This document shows, piece after piece, positions 23,644 through 36,081 of a DNA stretch of 64,000 bases. The position numbers and the translations under genes are program-made. The DNA comes from Mermis nigrescens. Lineage: Eukaryota; Nematoda; Enoplea; Mermithida; Mermithidae. The DNA lies in assembly GCA_036768485.1 (NCBI GenBank), contig JAVLUZ010000142.1, positions 10,841,456-10,905,455 of the forward strand, given 5' to 3'. The notes beneath the pieces are model-generated. The model searched no databases. It saw only the letters and a list, made by a program, of their open reading frames with translations, and was not told the origin of the DNA. The first letter of the stretch is position 1, and each line of letters begins with the position of its first letter.

Positions 23644-24700
23644 ATGCCCTGCGATATGTACATAGCAATATATTTTAAGTAGGTACATTTTTTACATTAT
23701 TCCTCCTAATGCCGCAGGTCTTAAAACGTCGCAAAACGGTAATTGAACACTTAATCGGCAACTTTAGGAGACTTGAAGAGTCAGTTGAATATCCATGGTG
23801 CGGTATGTACTACTTTAGTTGAATGATTTGCGTACACTAGATTTGCTGTAGTGAAAGCATTGTGAATAGCGTCTATAAATGGATATCGATTTTTACTATG
23901 TAAGCTTTTTATGTAATCTGCTTTACATAAGCTTGCGCCTTTCATTTGACCACTTTCAGAATGTTGTAAAATGTAACCCAGCGTTATCTGCGACCGCGGT
24001 GAATTAATCCATGTTTACCATAACGCCGTCACTTCACCTAAAAAAATTCATAGAAGAAAGCCGCAAGGTTATGCGAAACAGAATTTTGAAAATATTAATT
24101 CTTGCCATTTTTTGTAGCGGCTCCTGCGCAGACTTGATTTCTTTTTACGCATTTAGAGTTTCATCCTTGGCTTTATGTATTTAGTATGCACAAATGCACT
24201 TACAAATGTTCTTTTTCTGCTTGGCAATGCATTTTTCAATTTTTAATCCGTTTCATACTTTCAGTAAAGTTAATTATAGGTTATCAGTGCGTGGCAGTAA
24301 ACGTAAGGATAAATGGCTGCTAGCAAACGCGCGAAAAAGATAGTCGGGTCGGGGAGAACCATGGGCGTAGGGTTTTATACCCTAGAATCCGGTAGACCCC
24401 CAGAATCTAGAAAACGCGCGGATTACAATTTTTGGATTTTTGCCGGTTTTGCATCACCAGACCAGAGTCCAGACAGACTCCCCAGTATTTATAGTTTGCT
24501 TCATTAAACTGCGGTTTTCTTTCTAATTATTGCGCAAGAATCGGGCTACAAAAGTGGTTTAAAATGCTAATGCAGTAATGCGGCTTAGCAATGGCATACG
24601 TCTCCATATGACATTATACTGTAGAATATCAAATTTACAGTATCAGTTTAAACTTTTGAAATCACTTCAAATCTTTTCAGAAACCTCAAAGCTAAATGAA
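23644..24700. other. Unassigned sequence
   Basis: One short open segment with splice-like borders (23718-23802) and a 64-codon frame at 24313, neither convincing. Confidence 0.4.
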
Positions 24701-26648
24701 ACGGACTATAGCTGCTAATTGCGCATGGTCAGGACCGAGTTGAGGCCGCTCTGTCTGACGCAAGCGAATGTCCTTCGGAAATAAGGCATCGCATTTTCTA
24801 CGCTCTACTTGTGTGTGTGTAAACGTAGCGTGACGCTTCGCTCACTTGTCTTACTTATGCCCTAGCTAAAGCTCACGCGCTCGCACAAAAAGGCGACTCG
24901 GGGTAAGGCCCGGCCTATCAAGTTAGCCCGGCCCTCTACTGCACGCGCCTAGTGAAACTTACTTACTTAACCCCAATTTGAGATTAAGTACCTAAATAAT
25001 GTAAGTTCCCCGGAAACCTAATTGAGGGCTCAAAAAGATTAATATTTAACTTGTTTTGGGACCGACTTCGGTGCTATGAAAATATTGAAGGTTCCTAAGT
25101 ATAGTGTAGCACAAGGACAGAATTCAACAGCACGGAAATTCGAACCGAGCCCAATCATCGTTAATTAAATAATTAATTTTTCAATATTTTTGGACAGAAA
25201 ATTATGAAGCAATTAAAAACGCGACAGCATGAAGGTGCATGCTGCCGACTGTCGTGTTACGCTAATCGGTTTAAAACAACACTATAATTACGAGGGCACA
25301 TAGCCCGCCAACGGCATACAACTAATGCCCTGAAGGCACACAAATAAAACAATAAATGCGTAAGGGCGAAAGAAGCCTGCCCACTACGCGACGAAAATAC
25401 GACGAGATTTTCCTGCAGCCAGCAGGGGAAAATACAGAGATACTACGTGCGGAAAAATACGTCGCACGGAAAAGAAAAAACGGCACAGCATACAAGCTGG
25501 CGGAAAAGCTGGGAAGCTCACTGTAAAATGATAAAATCTTAAAGTGGAGGAATCGTAATGTCATAATCGTCCAAACTGAGCTCGCACGCAGTTTTAAACG
25601 ATACGAAAAAGAGGCGTATCAAACACGGAATGGATCTACGAGAATAACAATAGGCCTATGGGCAAAGCTTACGGTAAAGAATGTACAAACGAAATAGACA
25701 CGAATATGAGACACACACATATGGAGTTTTAACACACGTATGATATGATAGCACACATACCAATTCGTACTCAAGTCGCATTAAGCCCGAGTGCCCATTT
25801 TCCTATCCCGGATTTTTATTGAAAATATGTATGGGAAAGGAAATGAAGATATGATAATTTTAAGAGGGAAGGTGGTCCGGGCGACACACTAAAGCGTTAC
25901 GCTGAGTGGTCGCGTACGTGCAAATGGAAATTAAGCACGAAATTGAGCATCTAGGGCAAACAGTCATCGGCATGTATGTACAAAATAGCACAAAACGTTT
26001 GTGCGCAAACTTTTGCGCAAAGACGGCCACGGCGTGGAGTCGGGCGATTATCGATTTGTGTCAGCAGATCGAAGCGGGATGCTGACACATTTTTATGCAC
26101 AAAACGTATGCATGAAAAATGTACGGAAGATGTACGGCTACGTCAAACAATTGAGCAGCGGGAGACAAAAAACAATGCATCGACGACGCGTTGACAACGT
26201 GCTTTTGTGCAACGTACGGAATAGACTGTTTGCCCAGGACCCGGAGAATTTGGATTGAAAAAAGTAATTTATGATAGGAGGGCAGGTCACTCGGCTTAAT
26301 TAGTATTGAGTACAAAAGGCTTAAATTATGGACAAATTGAGAACACATATGGACAAGGACAATAAATGAATCAAAGACAGACAAATACAGTGAAATAACA
26401 AATATGTTTTTTGGGAAAAAAATCAGAAAAGTATACAGCGAAAGAAAAATATACATGGAAATAATGAATAACGGAGATATGTAAAAAGATAGTGAGAAGG
26501 TCCTAAAGGTGGAGAGAAAAAATATTGGGAAAAGTGGCTGCAGGAAAATTTAATAGTAAACAAAAAATTTACAGAAAAATGAATTAAACGAATTAAACAA
26601 AAATATACAAACTGCTGGCGGTTGGTACGTCGTCCTGGCACAGCAAAA
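24701..26648 (-). other. Probable 3' region and LTR debris of a decayed LTR element
   Basis: Near 25090 the string ggttcctaag...gtgtagcac resembles ggttcctaatatgtgtagcac in the LTR-like sequence at 29085. The region borders the decayed accessory gene. No clear boundaries and no credible genes. Confidence 0.35.
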
Positions 26649-28677
26649 TCAAACAATGAGCAAATAATCAAGTGCGGCAATCCGGTTGATCACGAGGCAA
26701 ATACGACTGAGCGGTACAATGACCGTCCAGTCGTGTGCAAATAATCGGGCGTAATGCGCGACGTAGAATGAGCGCGGTTGTTTCCACGCGACGGAATAAG
26801 CATAAAATACGGCGCGGCGACTTGCTGCTGGACAGGATAACGATCCTGTGATTGCGTAACCGTAACGCGTGGCACAGAAACTGTCATCAGAGTTGGATGA
26901 TACGGCGCAGCGGAATCGCGACGGCAATGATTGTCTAAACGCTGACGGATGTGGACTGCGACAGCCCGAAGCAGATAGTTGGGCCGCCGGTTGAGCAAAA
27001 GCTTGCGAAACCAATCGTTCGGCTCTAGCGGCGCGGCATAATTGGCGACTATGTTCGACATGATTATAATGACGTTGACGCGATGTAAGATGTTCGGTAG
27101 GTTGCGACGAGACGTTAGGCTGACGAACCTTAGAGGTAATAGCAAAATCGGTAGTACGGCGAATATGGAATGATTGTGGCGTTTCCTCAATAGCCTGTGT
27201 AGACCTACGGTCGCGTTGCTCTTGTTCCATGCGACGACGGCATCAAGGCGATTTGACCTTCAATAGATAAATCAACGGTAGATCGACGCAATTTAGTGGG
27301 TGGCTCGTCTGTACGAGTCGCAGACGCGTCGCGGTTGCTTTGGCGGTTGCGAATTTCTTCTAATTTGCCTGGCAGAGTTATATCCAAGTAACCTTGGATT
27401 CGTTGGTGAACGGCATATTGTGGAAAAACGACTGGACACGTGATTGGCGGATCCGTGCGCGATTGAATTAATTGGATTCGCTTATGCGCGGTAAATAAGT
27501 CAGTGGTTGTCTCAATAATTTCAGGAAACTCGACAAAAACTTCCTTTGGAAACGGATTGAAAGCTCTTTCCACGAAAATTGATCGAAGCATACGTCGTAT
27601 CTGTTCAACCATGCGCCAAGCGATTCGAGGTTCTCGATACCAAAATAGGAATCTTAAAAACCGATTGTCGAGGAATTGAAGAAGTAGTGGTGCTGACATG
27701 AAAGTCGTTGATTGAAAAGAAGGAATGAAACGAAAAGTCGACTTGTATTCTTCGAAAAATTCGTTCATTGCACTGAAGATATCAGCCATTTGGCGAATTG
27801 TTAACGCCAAAGGAGCATGAATGTCGAGAGCGCAGGCGTAAGATGATGCGGAAAGAATTCCGACGGAATTGTGTAGTTGGCTCGACGCACGATTTGAGGT
27901 GGTTCTAGCAACCATAGGTGGGCAGCACCAAAATTCTGGGGGAGTGAAAAAATTTATGAAGGGGATGAAAAAAATTTTTAAAGGTCAAAAATGGCCTTAA
28001 AAATGGTGGTATGGCGAAAAAACACCATTTTTCGACGTTTCTCATCAAGCTCTATCCAATGGCATCAAAAAATTGCTGAAAAAGCAAAAAAAAATTTTCC
28101 TGGGGGGGTATTTTGATTTCTGGGGGGGGTATTTCAACTTCTGGGGGTGCATACCCCCAAACCCCCCACGCCCATGTGTGCTAGCAACCTTGGATGATTG
28201 GCTACGAACTCTAAGCCAACTTCATAGACCATTGAACCGGTCGTGACGTAGAATCGAGTTAGACGAAAAGTTGAATCGTTGTAGAAAGGACCGCGGATGT
28301 TGCGTAAATTTGCTGAGAAACGGGATTGGCAAGGCCGGTCAGATTTTGATTGACATATTTTGCGCGGATTGTTGACCGCTAAAAACAACTCTAGGCAATG
28401 ATTGTTGCTCGTTGGCCTGATGTACATTGTTAAAACTAGTTGAAATATGTTCGATATATTTGTTTGCCTTCGCAATTAGAGTTTTGATCAGCAGATTAGC
28501 AAATTCTTGTCCCAAAAGATTGACAAGATGAGCTCGAAAATCTTCTGTGTACATCCGATAGGCATGTTCAGCTTCCTGGCTCACAAGGAAATCTCGTTTT
28601 TGGGCAAATTCTTGCGCTTGTTGCTTATTAAGCGACAGTGGCGCACGTTCCTTTGGTTCTTCGTGATATTCATCCAC
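26649..28677 (-). pseudogene. Decayed homologue of retroelement accessory ORF Y
   Basis: Three overlapping open frames together mirror the 713-aa ORF at 42047-44188. Shared landmarks include (F/Y)(I/V)TTG(Y/S)MVYEV, a T(I/M)RQM(A/V)DIF helix, W(R/Q)MxEQIRRMLR, FPxE(V/A)FVEFPE and the (S/D)LS(I/L)(E/Q)(G/A)QI motif, followed by an Arg/Gln-rich tail. It is interrupted by a MITE-C at 27913-28180 and by frameshifts near 27220 and 28400. Function unknown. Divergence from 42047-44188 is large, so this is a related family rather than a recent copy. Confidence 0.75.
27913..28180 (+). mobile_element. MITE-C insertion in the decayed ORF Y homologue
   Basis: CATAGGTGGGCAGC to GCCCATGTGTG, with the perfect 8-bp flank ctagcaac at 27905-27912 and 28181-28188. 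Confidence 0.92.
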
Positions 28678-28739
28678 AACCTCTAAATCTTTGAAAAATC
28701 TTTCGTGGACAGCTTGAGCAAATTTGTCTTACAATTGTA

Positions 28740-29250
28740 AATGTAGAGCCGTCTATACCTACTAAGAATCGGCATAGGACGGATACATTACCTTCGAGAT
28801 TTACCTAGGTACGTAGGTACTTAAGTCTACGCTTAGTGCTGGCCCCGATCGCGCGGCTCTAATGGCTTTCGATCTTTGGACCCTTAGAGACCTTACGGCT
28901 TCGATCCCCTCAGCCCTAATATTGCTGGCTGCTTCTATGTCGGGTGATCTCAGCAGCTACGCCCTAAGACCTAAGGCTACCTACCTAGTCTCGGAATGTG
29001 CCGCGGAGGTCAGTTGACCTATCTCAAGCTCAAGTTGTTATTTAACTTATTTTCAATCAGTGCCTGATTCGAAATGTTTTGGTTCCTAATATGTGTAGCA
29101 CGCTGAACTATGAAAACAACAACAACGAGCTCTATGCTGATCAATCATCCTTAAAGATTAGATAATAATTTTGATCAATTTTTGGCTTGAGAGATAAATT
29201 ATGATTTTCGAATAAAATAGACTATCATACGAAATTTACCTATCAGTCCA
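28740..29250 (-). repeat. LTR-like sequence of the decayed retroelement
   Basis: Blocks in common with the large element's LTR (40286-41516) in the same order: ttaccttcgagatttacct, cctag, ggttcctaa/ggttccaac, acaacaacaacgagctctat, tagataataatttt. Termini not resolved. Confidence 0.5.
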
Positions 29251-29254
29251 CTAG

Positions 29255-29644
29255 ATGGGTGGAAATCCTCGACGTAGGGATGGTGGCCGACCTAACCCTC
29301 GGTATAACCAAAACCACTGGGTAGGTTTTCTATATTTTAATTCGACGCAGAATTCACGGCCTATAGCCGGACAACAAAATACGCAAAAGAAAAACGATAA
29401 TGTACAGTCGAACAACCGGCCAACGAAAAAACCAAAAGCCAGACTAAACTACAACGTTACGTACACTGGCCTCAAGGACCATTACAGTAAATTAAAGAAA
29501 GATCAATTTAACGTAATACTGAATCACTTTTATCTCAGATCGAAAGTTCTCGATTCACGTAAGCGGTATGCATTAAACAATTACTATTATCATACACTTA
29601 ACTCTATGCTACCGGACAAGTATCTAAATGTTTTTTATTATTGA
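29255..29644 (+). CDS. Uncharacterised 129-aa basic ORF
   Basis: Not recognised. The N-terminal half is Gly/Asn/Arg/Lys-rich; the C-terminal half is a Tyr/Leu/Lys-rich helical stretch ending in a run of tyrosines. It lies on the opposite strand to the neighbouring retroelement genes, next to the LTR-like sequence, and has no counterpart in the young element's LTR. Could be a captured fragment or chance. Confidence 0.25.
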   Translation: MGGNPRRRDGGRPNPRYNQNHWVGFLYFNSTQNSRPIAGQQNTQKKNDNVQSNNRPTKKPKARLNYNVTYTGLKDHYSKLKKDQFNVILNHFYLRSKVLDSRKRYALNNYYYHTLNSMLPDKYLNVFYY

Positions 29645-29778
29645 AAATTTGGGGAAATAATGGGAAGACCGAAGGCATAGCCCACAGTGCACTATCATAG
29701 ATAGCTACTAGTATTGGCTATGTTATGGCTATCGCGAACTGCTAAGGCAAGTTCGCCTACCGTGTAACTCTCGCAGTT

Positions 29779-29961
29779 ACAATTTTTCACTCGGTGATAA
29801 AAGATTTAATTTTATACCGTTTATGAACGCGCAATCTTCAATGGGATTTACCCAGAGTAATGCGGAACGGCAAAAATCAAAACCGAGAAGCATGTCTTCT
29901 GGCAATTTATCGATAATAGACACTAACGTAGGTATAGAATGATCTGTGATAGTTATAGTCA
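29779..29961 (-). pseudogene. 183-bp pol fragment (post-protease region)
   Basis: About 95% similar at protein level to the part of Gag-Pol that follows the protease active site (around residues 965-1030 of the 2217-aa protein). Similarity stops abruptly at both ends. No other pol sequence is near. Confidence 0.8.
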
Positions 29962-30311
29962 GTAGTATGGGGGGTCGCGCACGCATTTCAAGGGTACCGC
30001 TATGTTATAACGTGGGGACAGGCTGCCTATCTTTTGTACACAAGGGTACCACTTTTTAACGTGCTTGTTGGGCCCTGAAATATTATAATAAGCAGACACA
30101 ATTAAATCGCATGTGATGAAATCATAATATCGCACAGTGACACAATCGTAATATCGCGCATTGGCTAGGTGACACAGAATTGGCGAAGCAATTTTTTGCA
30201 GCTGGTAATATCGTGCATTGGCATAAGCATTTTTTTCAACTGGCGGCTCTCTTTTATGTCCGCGCAGCCTGTTTGGAATTTATAACAAGAGCATTGGCGA
30301 AGCATTTTTTA
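29962..30311. other. Possible left terminal region of the Maverick
   Basis: Non-coding, with short repeats (gcattggcgaagcattttt type, aatatcg) and pieces resembling 34250-34310 (tatgttataac, gcctatctt). Helitron-like copy B is inserted between this stretch and 34180. The outer Maverick boundary cannot be proved because the right end lies outside the window. Confidence 0.35.
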
Positions 30312-33300
30312 CTAGCAAAGAAAAATGCTCCGATGGAACAAAAAAGATGAATATACTTGGAATTGTGGATTATTATGGATGTAAAAGGAGGGGACTAGGA
30401 AAAATCTACCTAAAGTCGGAAAATCTGCTAAAAATCACACTTTCTCTAAGCAACGCAAAAAATCGATGTATATTCTGCGGCCAACAGATTAAAATAAATA
30501 TTCAACCATAACAATGATTGAAACAGCAGCACGTTAGCTATGCAGTAGCTATGGGAAATGATATTAAGTAAACTAACAGTCTTCCAAGCCAATTGAATGA
30601 AATAGCAAACATCGAAGACAATTGAAGACATGGTTGGTTAAAAACAGTAGGAAACACGTAAGTTGACTTGAAACAGACTTAATGTAGATACACTAGCATG
30701 CCCGAAACGATTGTGTGCACTAATCAATCGGCTCCTGCTTTGCTTGCTATAATGCTCATAAAACAAAACAACTTTAAATACAATACCTCTTAGTTTTCTA
30801 TCAATCAGGTGCCAGCAATTTAAAAAAGTAACCTTGATAGATTTCGTTTATACACTCTTATCTGAAACTTCGAACATTATTTAAAAAAGACACTTTTTTA
30901 GAGGCCGCAGAATATACATCGATTTTTTGCGTTGCTTAGAGAAAGTGTGATTTTTAGCAGATTTTCCGACTTTAGGTAGATTTTTCCTAGTCCCCTCCTT
31001 TTACATCCATAATAATCCACAATTCCAAGTATATTCATCTTTTTTGTTCCATCGGAGCATTTTTCTTTGCTAGTACACTACTTTTAATTAGCGTGATTTC
31101 AGTACATCAGTCAGTAAACACAATCAGTAACATGCCACAATAATGACAACAGTCCAAGAACGCGGAAAACAATATTGTTCTTAACATCAGCATTATCCTT
31201 TTTAAACAAGACAACCTTATTGACACCATCCATTTTCAAATTAAAACTGCATTAAGTTATTTCTTCTTAATGTGCAGTTCACTTATAATCAAGCACAAAA
31301 ATTTAACCGACGAATTCACATTGCAAATCCTCACTCAATCAATACACAAGCACAATGTGTTGTGACTTTTGAAATTGAAAACACCCAATTTTCAATTTTC
31401 AAATTGAAAATTGGATCAATTTTCAAATTGAAAATTGGGTCAATTTTCAAATTGAAAATTGGGTGTTTGAATTTGCGATGAAGAAAATAATCAAAAGATA
31501 GTCACTTGGTTTATTTAAGCCGAGTAATAAAATAACGACCGTCCACCAATTCCAAACTAAACGCAACTAATCTGATCACTATGAAAAAGTTTTGAAAAAT
31601 GAGCTTGCTAAGCGAGAGTTGTAAACCAAGAGAAACTTAAAGTTAAAACCTACCATTAAATTATGAGAGAATTATAAAAGATTTTAAACTTCAAGAAAAT
31701 GGAAAAGGCGGGATGTTGGTAAATTAGAAGGCAAAGATTTTCGGCAAAAATTCAAAAACTTCACGCAAATATCAAATGTAAGGAACACTAACGCTTTGAT
31801 TTGGTAGTAAAATAAATTTGTAGTATAGACTACATATTAACAACAAATGAATAGTGCAAACTTTACACAACTACTAGGTGTAGAGAATACTAACAGTTTA
31901 CGGCTTATTAATGTACATGATTACAATAAAGCTGTATATCTTTGTCGACTTCTGTGCACAGTAGTGTGATTGCTGGTTCATTTTAAACCACTTTTGCAGG
32001 CAATTTACATCAATTAAACGATAGCTCTCCATGTGCAAGATTTTGTGAAACATATTATAAACACGGCTAAGAAAGATTTAACTTTAATGCAACCCATTTA
32101 AGACAAAATTACATCTCTTCAATGATCTAAGGACACTTGAACATAATTTTTAAATCACTTCAGATTACTTTTGAGGGTAAACAAACTCACTTAATTGATG
32201 TCTCACATATGAATCCTTGAAAATTTCTTGACTTCAGTTACAAAGTCTCTGCAAGTCTATCGAATTAGGGTTAACACGTAACGTAAACTTTACACAAACA
32301 CATAGCGTAAAGAATATTTTAGTCGGATTCGTAATTTTGATATTGCTCCGATATTTCTTTCAACATTTATGGAAAAATGAGTCTCCATAATGTTTTAAAG
32401 ACAATAAACATTAGGTTTAAACCACTTTGCAATACTGCTGAGTGTAAGCAAGCGCGCCCAATTGACGTATATATTTCATTCCCTGTAAATTTTTATATCT
32501 CAGGAAAAAATTTCGATTTTTGCAATGCTCTAGAACAAAGGCTAACATGCAGTGTAAAAAATTACTCGGATATTATGATCAACATTCATGAAAAAATTAT
32601 GTCTCTACAATGGTCTGAGGACATATAAACAATGAATGTAAACTACTTTACATCACTGTTGGATGTAAACAAACGCGCCTACGTGACGTCTCACATTTGA
32701 TCCTTTGAAAACTTCTAGGCTCCAAGAAAAAATTAGGTTTCAGGAATGCTCAAAAACGAAGATAAATATATATGTAGTGTAAACTTCATGTAAACACCTA
32801 GTGTAAAGAAGATCTTAGTCAGATTCGTAATTTTGATATTGTTCCGATATTACGATTAATATTTATGAAAAAATTAAGTCTACATAATGCTCGATGGGCA
32901 AACTAACAATTGGTGTAAACTACTTTACAACACCGTAGAGTGTAAATATATGCGCCAGACTGGCATATCAAATTTGATTCCTGGTCCATTTCTAGACTTG
33001 ATAAACGTGTCCCTGACTCGTAACCGGAGAAGCAGGCAGAAAAAACAAGACAGAAACGCATTTAAAACTCCAAATTTTTGACTTTACACTCGCTAAATAT
33101 TAATGTATAGACAATTTGCTTTGACATGCACCCGATATAAAGCACTTTATTTTTATTCTATTAGACTTGTCCCGACTTCTGGACGGAGAAAGTGGCGAAC
33201 AAAAAACGCAACAAAAACGTATTTTCCATCATTTAGAACACTGTAAACTTTAAAATTCCGTACCGAACTCCCCATTGAGTTTAAAGAAATTCGGTTTGGT

Positions 33301-34179
33301 ACAATTTGTAGCTTTTAAATCGTAGTACATTCCTGTGTGCCAAAATTCTGTTGCAAAAATTATTTGGCATGATTTATCAATCAAACTTCGGAAAAAACGT
33401 GTTTTTAGCCCATTTTTTACCTCTGATTTCGAACTTTACACCCCCATAAATAACTCAATATTGCGTTTTTTTAAATGCGGTTTGCTGCGATGTTTAGCCC
33501 CTGTAAGGCACTTTATTAATGCTGTCTTCGATTTGCACTGACTCATAAGCGGAAAAATTTGGCAGAGAAATCTTAGTTAAAATCCGTTTTTTTACACCAT
33601 CCACTAGAGTGTAAACTTTAAACCCCAGGATCTAACTCACCATAGAGCATACAAGACTTTGCTTATATGCAGAATGTAGCCCTTGATCCGCTCTACATTT
33701 CTGTCAGAAAACATTTTAAAACCTCATAACCGGAGTTAGTATCGGACATAGGAAGGTTGAAAACTCGACCAAAAAGTGCTTTTTCACCCCCCAGATTTTC
33801 GCACTCTTTACACTGCCGTTCGATAAATAATGCGAATTTCAAAAAACAAAAAAAGTGTCATCTGTAGAATTCATCCCTCTATTATCCTATTCTGTTCAAT
33901 CCTTCGAGTCATCAATACTCAGTTGTCCACATGCCGCAGTAAAAAGGTCCCAAAATTTGACCTACGTTATAACGTTGCACAAAAACTTTACACCTTCTTT
34001 ACACAGTCAATTTTAAGTTTCAAGAAAAACAAAAAAACACGGGCAGCGAATTTTTTTATTATCTTTCTTTTAAAAAAAACCGCACCTTCCAGAAGTGTCC
34101 CGTTATAGCTGTAGGGGGTGCCCAGGTGTTGGGGGTACCCAAGTATATTATAGGTACGGCGCTAACGCGCTACCTATGA
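30312..34179 (-). mobile_element. Helitron-like non-autonomous element, copy B
   Basis: Near-identical to copy A. Minus-strand ends TCATAGGTAG...GCTAG, flanked by A (5') and T (3'), no target duplication. Contains the 3' inverted repeat (30312 to about 31074) and three 24-bp palindromic units at about 31386-31464. Confidence 0.65.
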
Positions 34180-34864
34180 TGATCGGCGCATTTTGTTGAC
34201 TAGCTAAGCAATTTTTACAATAGGATTAAAAGTAGTAGTTAGCCTTGTTACCCTGGGGATAACGTTATAACATAGCCCATGTTATAAGATAGGCAAAACG
34301 GAAAAACGCATTGTGACGTGTTTTAAACGCATTGTGACGTGTTCAAAACGTATTTGCTGAGTGATGGAGGTGTGTCATAAGGAAGGCAGTCTTGGTGAAG
34401 GGGCCTTGGAGGAGGAGCCGGCATTCCCCATGTTATAAGATAGGCAAAACGGGAAAACACGCTTGATGTGTTCTAAACGCATTGTGACGTGTTAACAAAA
34501 GGAATAATTAACGATTAATTAAAATAATTAAAATAAACTCAATGAGTTAAACAAGCTTAAACACACTTGACGTGTTATGGGAGCCCCTGAGCCGCCGCCG
34601 CCGCTAAAACACGCAACACGCTTAAACACGCTTGATGTGTTGACGTGTTGACGTGTTTAGTGATAAGAATTAGTGATAAGAATATTTCTGTGGGCATACA
34701 TCACATGTTTGGGTGATAAAAATTAACAAATCTGAAGCAGGAGTCCGCTGTTCCAACACATCAACGCAGTTGTGTGTATCCCCTGTACATAGTTGAGTGA
34801 TAATTCTGAGGCAGGGGTCCGCTCTTCCAACACAGTTGTGTGTATCCCTTGTACACAGTATCTA
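34180..34864. repeat. Non-coding Maverick left flank with direct repeats
   Basis: Contains the direct repeat catgttataagataggcaaa at about 34280 and 34430, many copies of (t)gacgtgtt / cttgatgtgtt, a gccgccgccgcc run, and a doubled block gtccgct(g/c)ttccaacaca at about 34744 and 34818. No genes. Confidence 0.7.
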
Positions 34865-35644
34865 TTAATTTGTTAGTTTAAAATGCAATTTAACAATGGT
34901 TTTGCCAAATTCAAAAGGAACTGGCTGACTTTGATCCGTTTTAACATTAATTTCAATAGTATTGAAGGATTTTTTCAGTACAGGTATATAATGCGGGGTA
35001 ATATATGAATGATTCACAATGTCCATATACTTTCCTTCAATATTTACGACTTGCAAGAGGGGTGCAAAAACGTTTCCAACAATTTGAGGCTCAACTATAT
35101 CGCAATATACGTAAAAATTATGCATTCCACCTAGCATATCGGGAGAATGATGGGCAGTTATACTTAATTCTTGCGCAATAGTGTAATTGATGTTATCAAG
35201 TTGACTTTCTAGAAACCCCAGCATATACATTAAATGTTTGGTCAACTTTACACTTCGAATATATTCAGTATTGATAATCAAATGACAAAACTTCTTGTTT
35301 TCATCATACTTTAAGCCAAGATATTCTGTATACTTGACTTTTTCTTTCAGACTGACTGTTTTTAAACCACTTTTTATGGTTTTCACAAGATCGTGTATAG
35401 TCAAGTACCTGGCTCGAGGAATCAGCATTTTTATTCGCGTATTATTTTTCAAATCATAAAACTGTATCATGTTCTGATCTTCGGCAATATTATGCCAAGT
35501 GTTTGCATAGATTATTTCGGCCAGCCCTACTTCCCACTCGCCATTGAGCACAATATGTCTAGGCAGCTTTGTAATAAAAGTAGATGCGGTATTTGATTCT
35601 TGAGAATTGCTCGGAAGCGTCATGTAAAACTGTTTAGGATCCAT
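34865..35644 (-). CDS. Maverick minor capsid (penton-like) protein, 259 aa
   Basis: Begins MDPKQFYMTLPSNSQ, a start widely shared by Maverick/adintovirus proteins annotated as penton or minor capsid (single jelly roll). Landmarks: FYVYCDIVEPQIVG in the last third and a C-terminal segment with PFEFGK and LHF. Predicted to form capsid vertices with the major capsid protein. The frame is intact. It is the last gene of the capsid array, 11 bp after the protease stop. A TATA-like ATCTATAAATA lies 28-38 bp upstream, inside the protease 3' coding end. Family assignment is from memory. Confidence 0.8.
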   Translation of the reverse strand: MDPKQFYMTLPSNSQESNTASTFITKLPRHIVLNGEWEVGLAEIIYANTWHNIAEDQNMIQFYDLKNNTRIKMLIPRARYLTIHDLVKTIKSGLKTVSLKEKVKYTEYLGLKYDENKKFCHLIINTEYIRSVKLTKHLMYMLGFLESQLDNINYTIAQELSITAHHSPDMLGGMHNFYVYCDIVEPQIVGNVFAPLLQVVNIEGKYMDIVNHSYITPHYIPVLKKSFNTIEINVKTDQSQPVPFEFGKTIVKLHFKLTN

Positions 35645-35655
35645 GTTTGTTTCCT

Positions 35656-36081
35656 TTACATTTTCTCAAAGTATTTATAGATTTCAGGCGTGTGCATAGA
35701 TTTTACAATTCTTTTGAATGAAACGCCTTTTGCACGAAAATGTAGAAAGTAGATACACATATGACCGCATGATGTAGAGAAAAGTCCCTGAACTCTCATA
35801 TTATTATACGTGTATGATGAAGCATTTTTCTCAATATATTCTCTGAGCTCAAAAGGTTGCTGGCCATAGCTATCAAAGTAATCACAGTGCGCCTTATGAC
35901 TGAAAAACATGGCGACCCAGTGTGACCCCGGCTCATTACTAAAATCCAAATTGACTATTAGTGCGGCAGGGTAGTGGGGTATAGGTGGAAGGCGATCAAT
36001 AGGGAAGACGCCCAGTAAAATTCTCTTTACACCAGGATCAGTGCCTAGAATTTTCAGTATTTCAAGAGTGTTCATTTTCAA
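35656..36081 (-). CDS. Maverick adenain-type cysteine protease, 141 aa
   Basis: C5-family (adenovirus protease-like) maturation protease expected to cleave capsid precursors. The catalytic set is visible: His54 in SHWVAM, Asp70 in FDSYG, Gln98 in RVQGL and Cys105 in STSCGHMC. Length is short compared with adenovirus adenain (about 200 aa) but typical for Mavericks. The start overlaps the stop of the major capsid gene by 4 nt (ATGA), which suggests coupled expression. The frame is intact. Confidence 0.88.
   Translation of the reverse strand: MKMNTLEILKILGTDPGVKRILLGVFPIDRLPPIPHYPAALIVNLDFSNEPGSHWVAMFFSHKAHCDYFDSYGQQPFELREYIEKNASSYTYNNMRVQGLFSTSCGHMCIYFLHFRAKGVSFKRIVKSMHTPEIYKYFEKM
35672..35682 (-). 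promoter_or_regulatory. TATA-like element before penton-like gene
   Basis: ATCTATAAATA, 28-38 bp before the ATG, embedded in the protease coding end. Confidence 0.55.

Noticed and set aside
23718..23802. Possible 85-nt exon with cgcag acceptor and gtatgt donor
   Set aside because: Open in one frame, but it lies after the stop of exon g and cannot be linked by phase to another exon.
24313..24507. 64-codon + strand frame
   Set aside because: No domain, no splice support, and the sequence is low-complexity and repeat-like.
34280..34680. CRISPR-like repeats (acacgcttgatgtgtt motifs)
   Set aside because: Irregular spacing and short imperfect units in eukaryotic DNA; simple Maverick flank repeats explain them.
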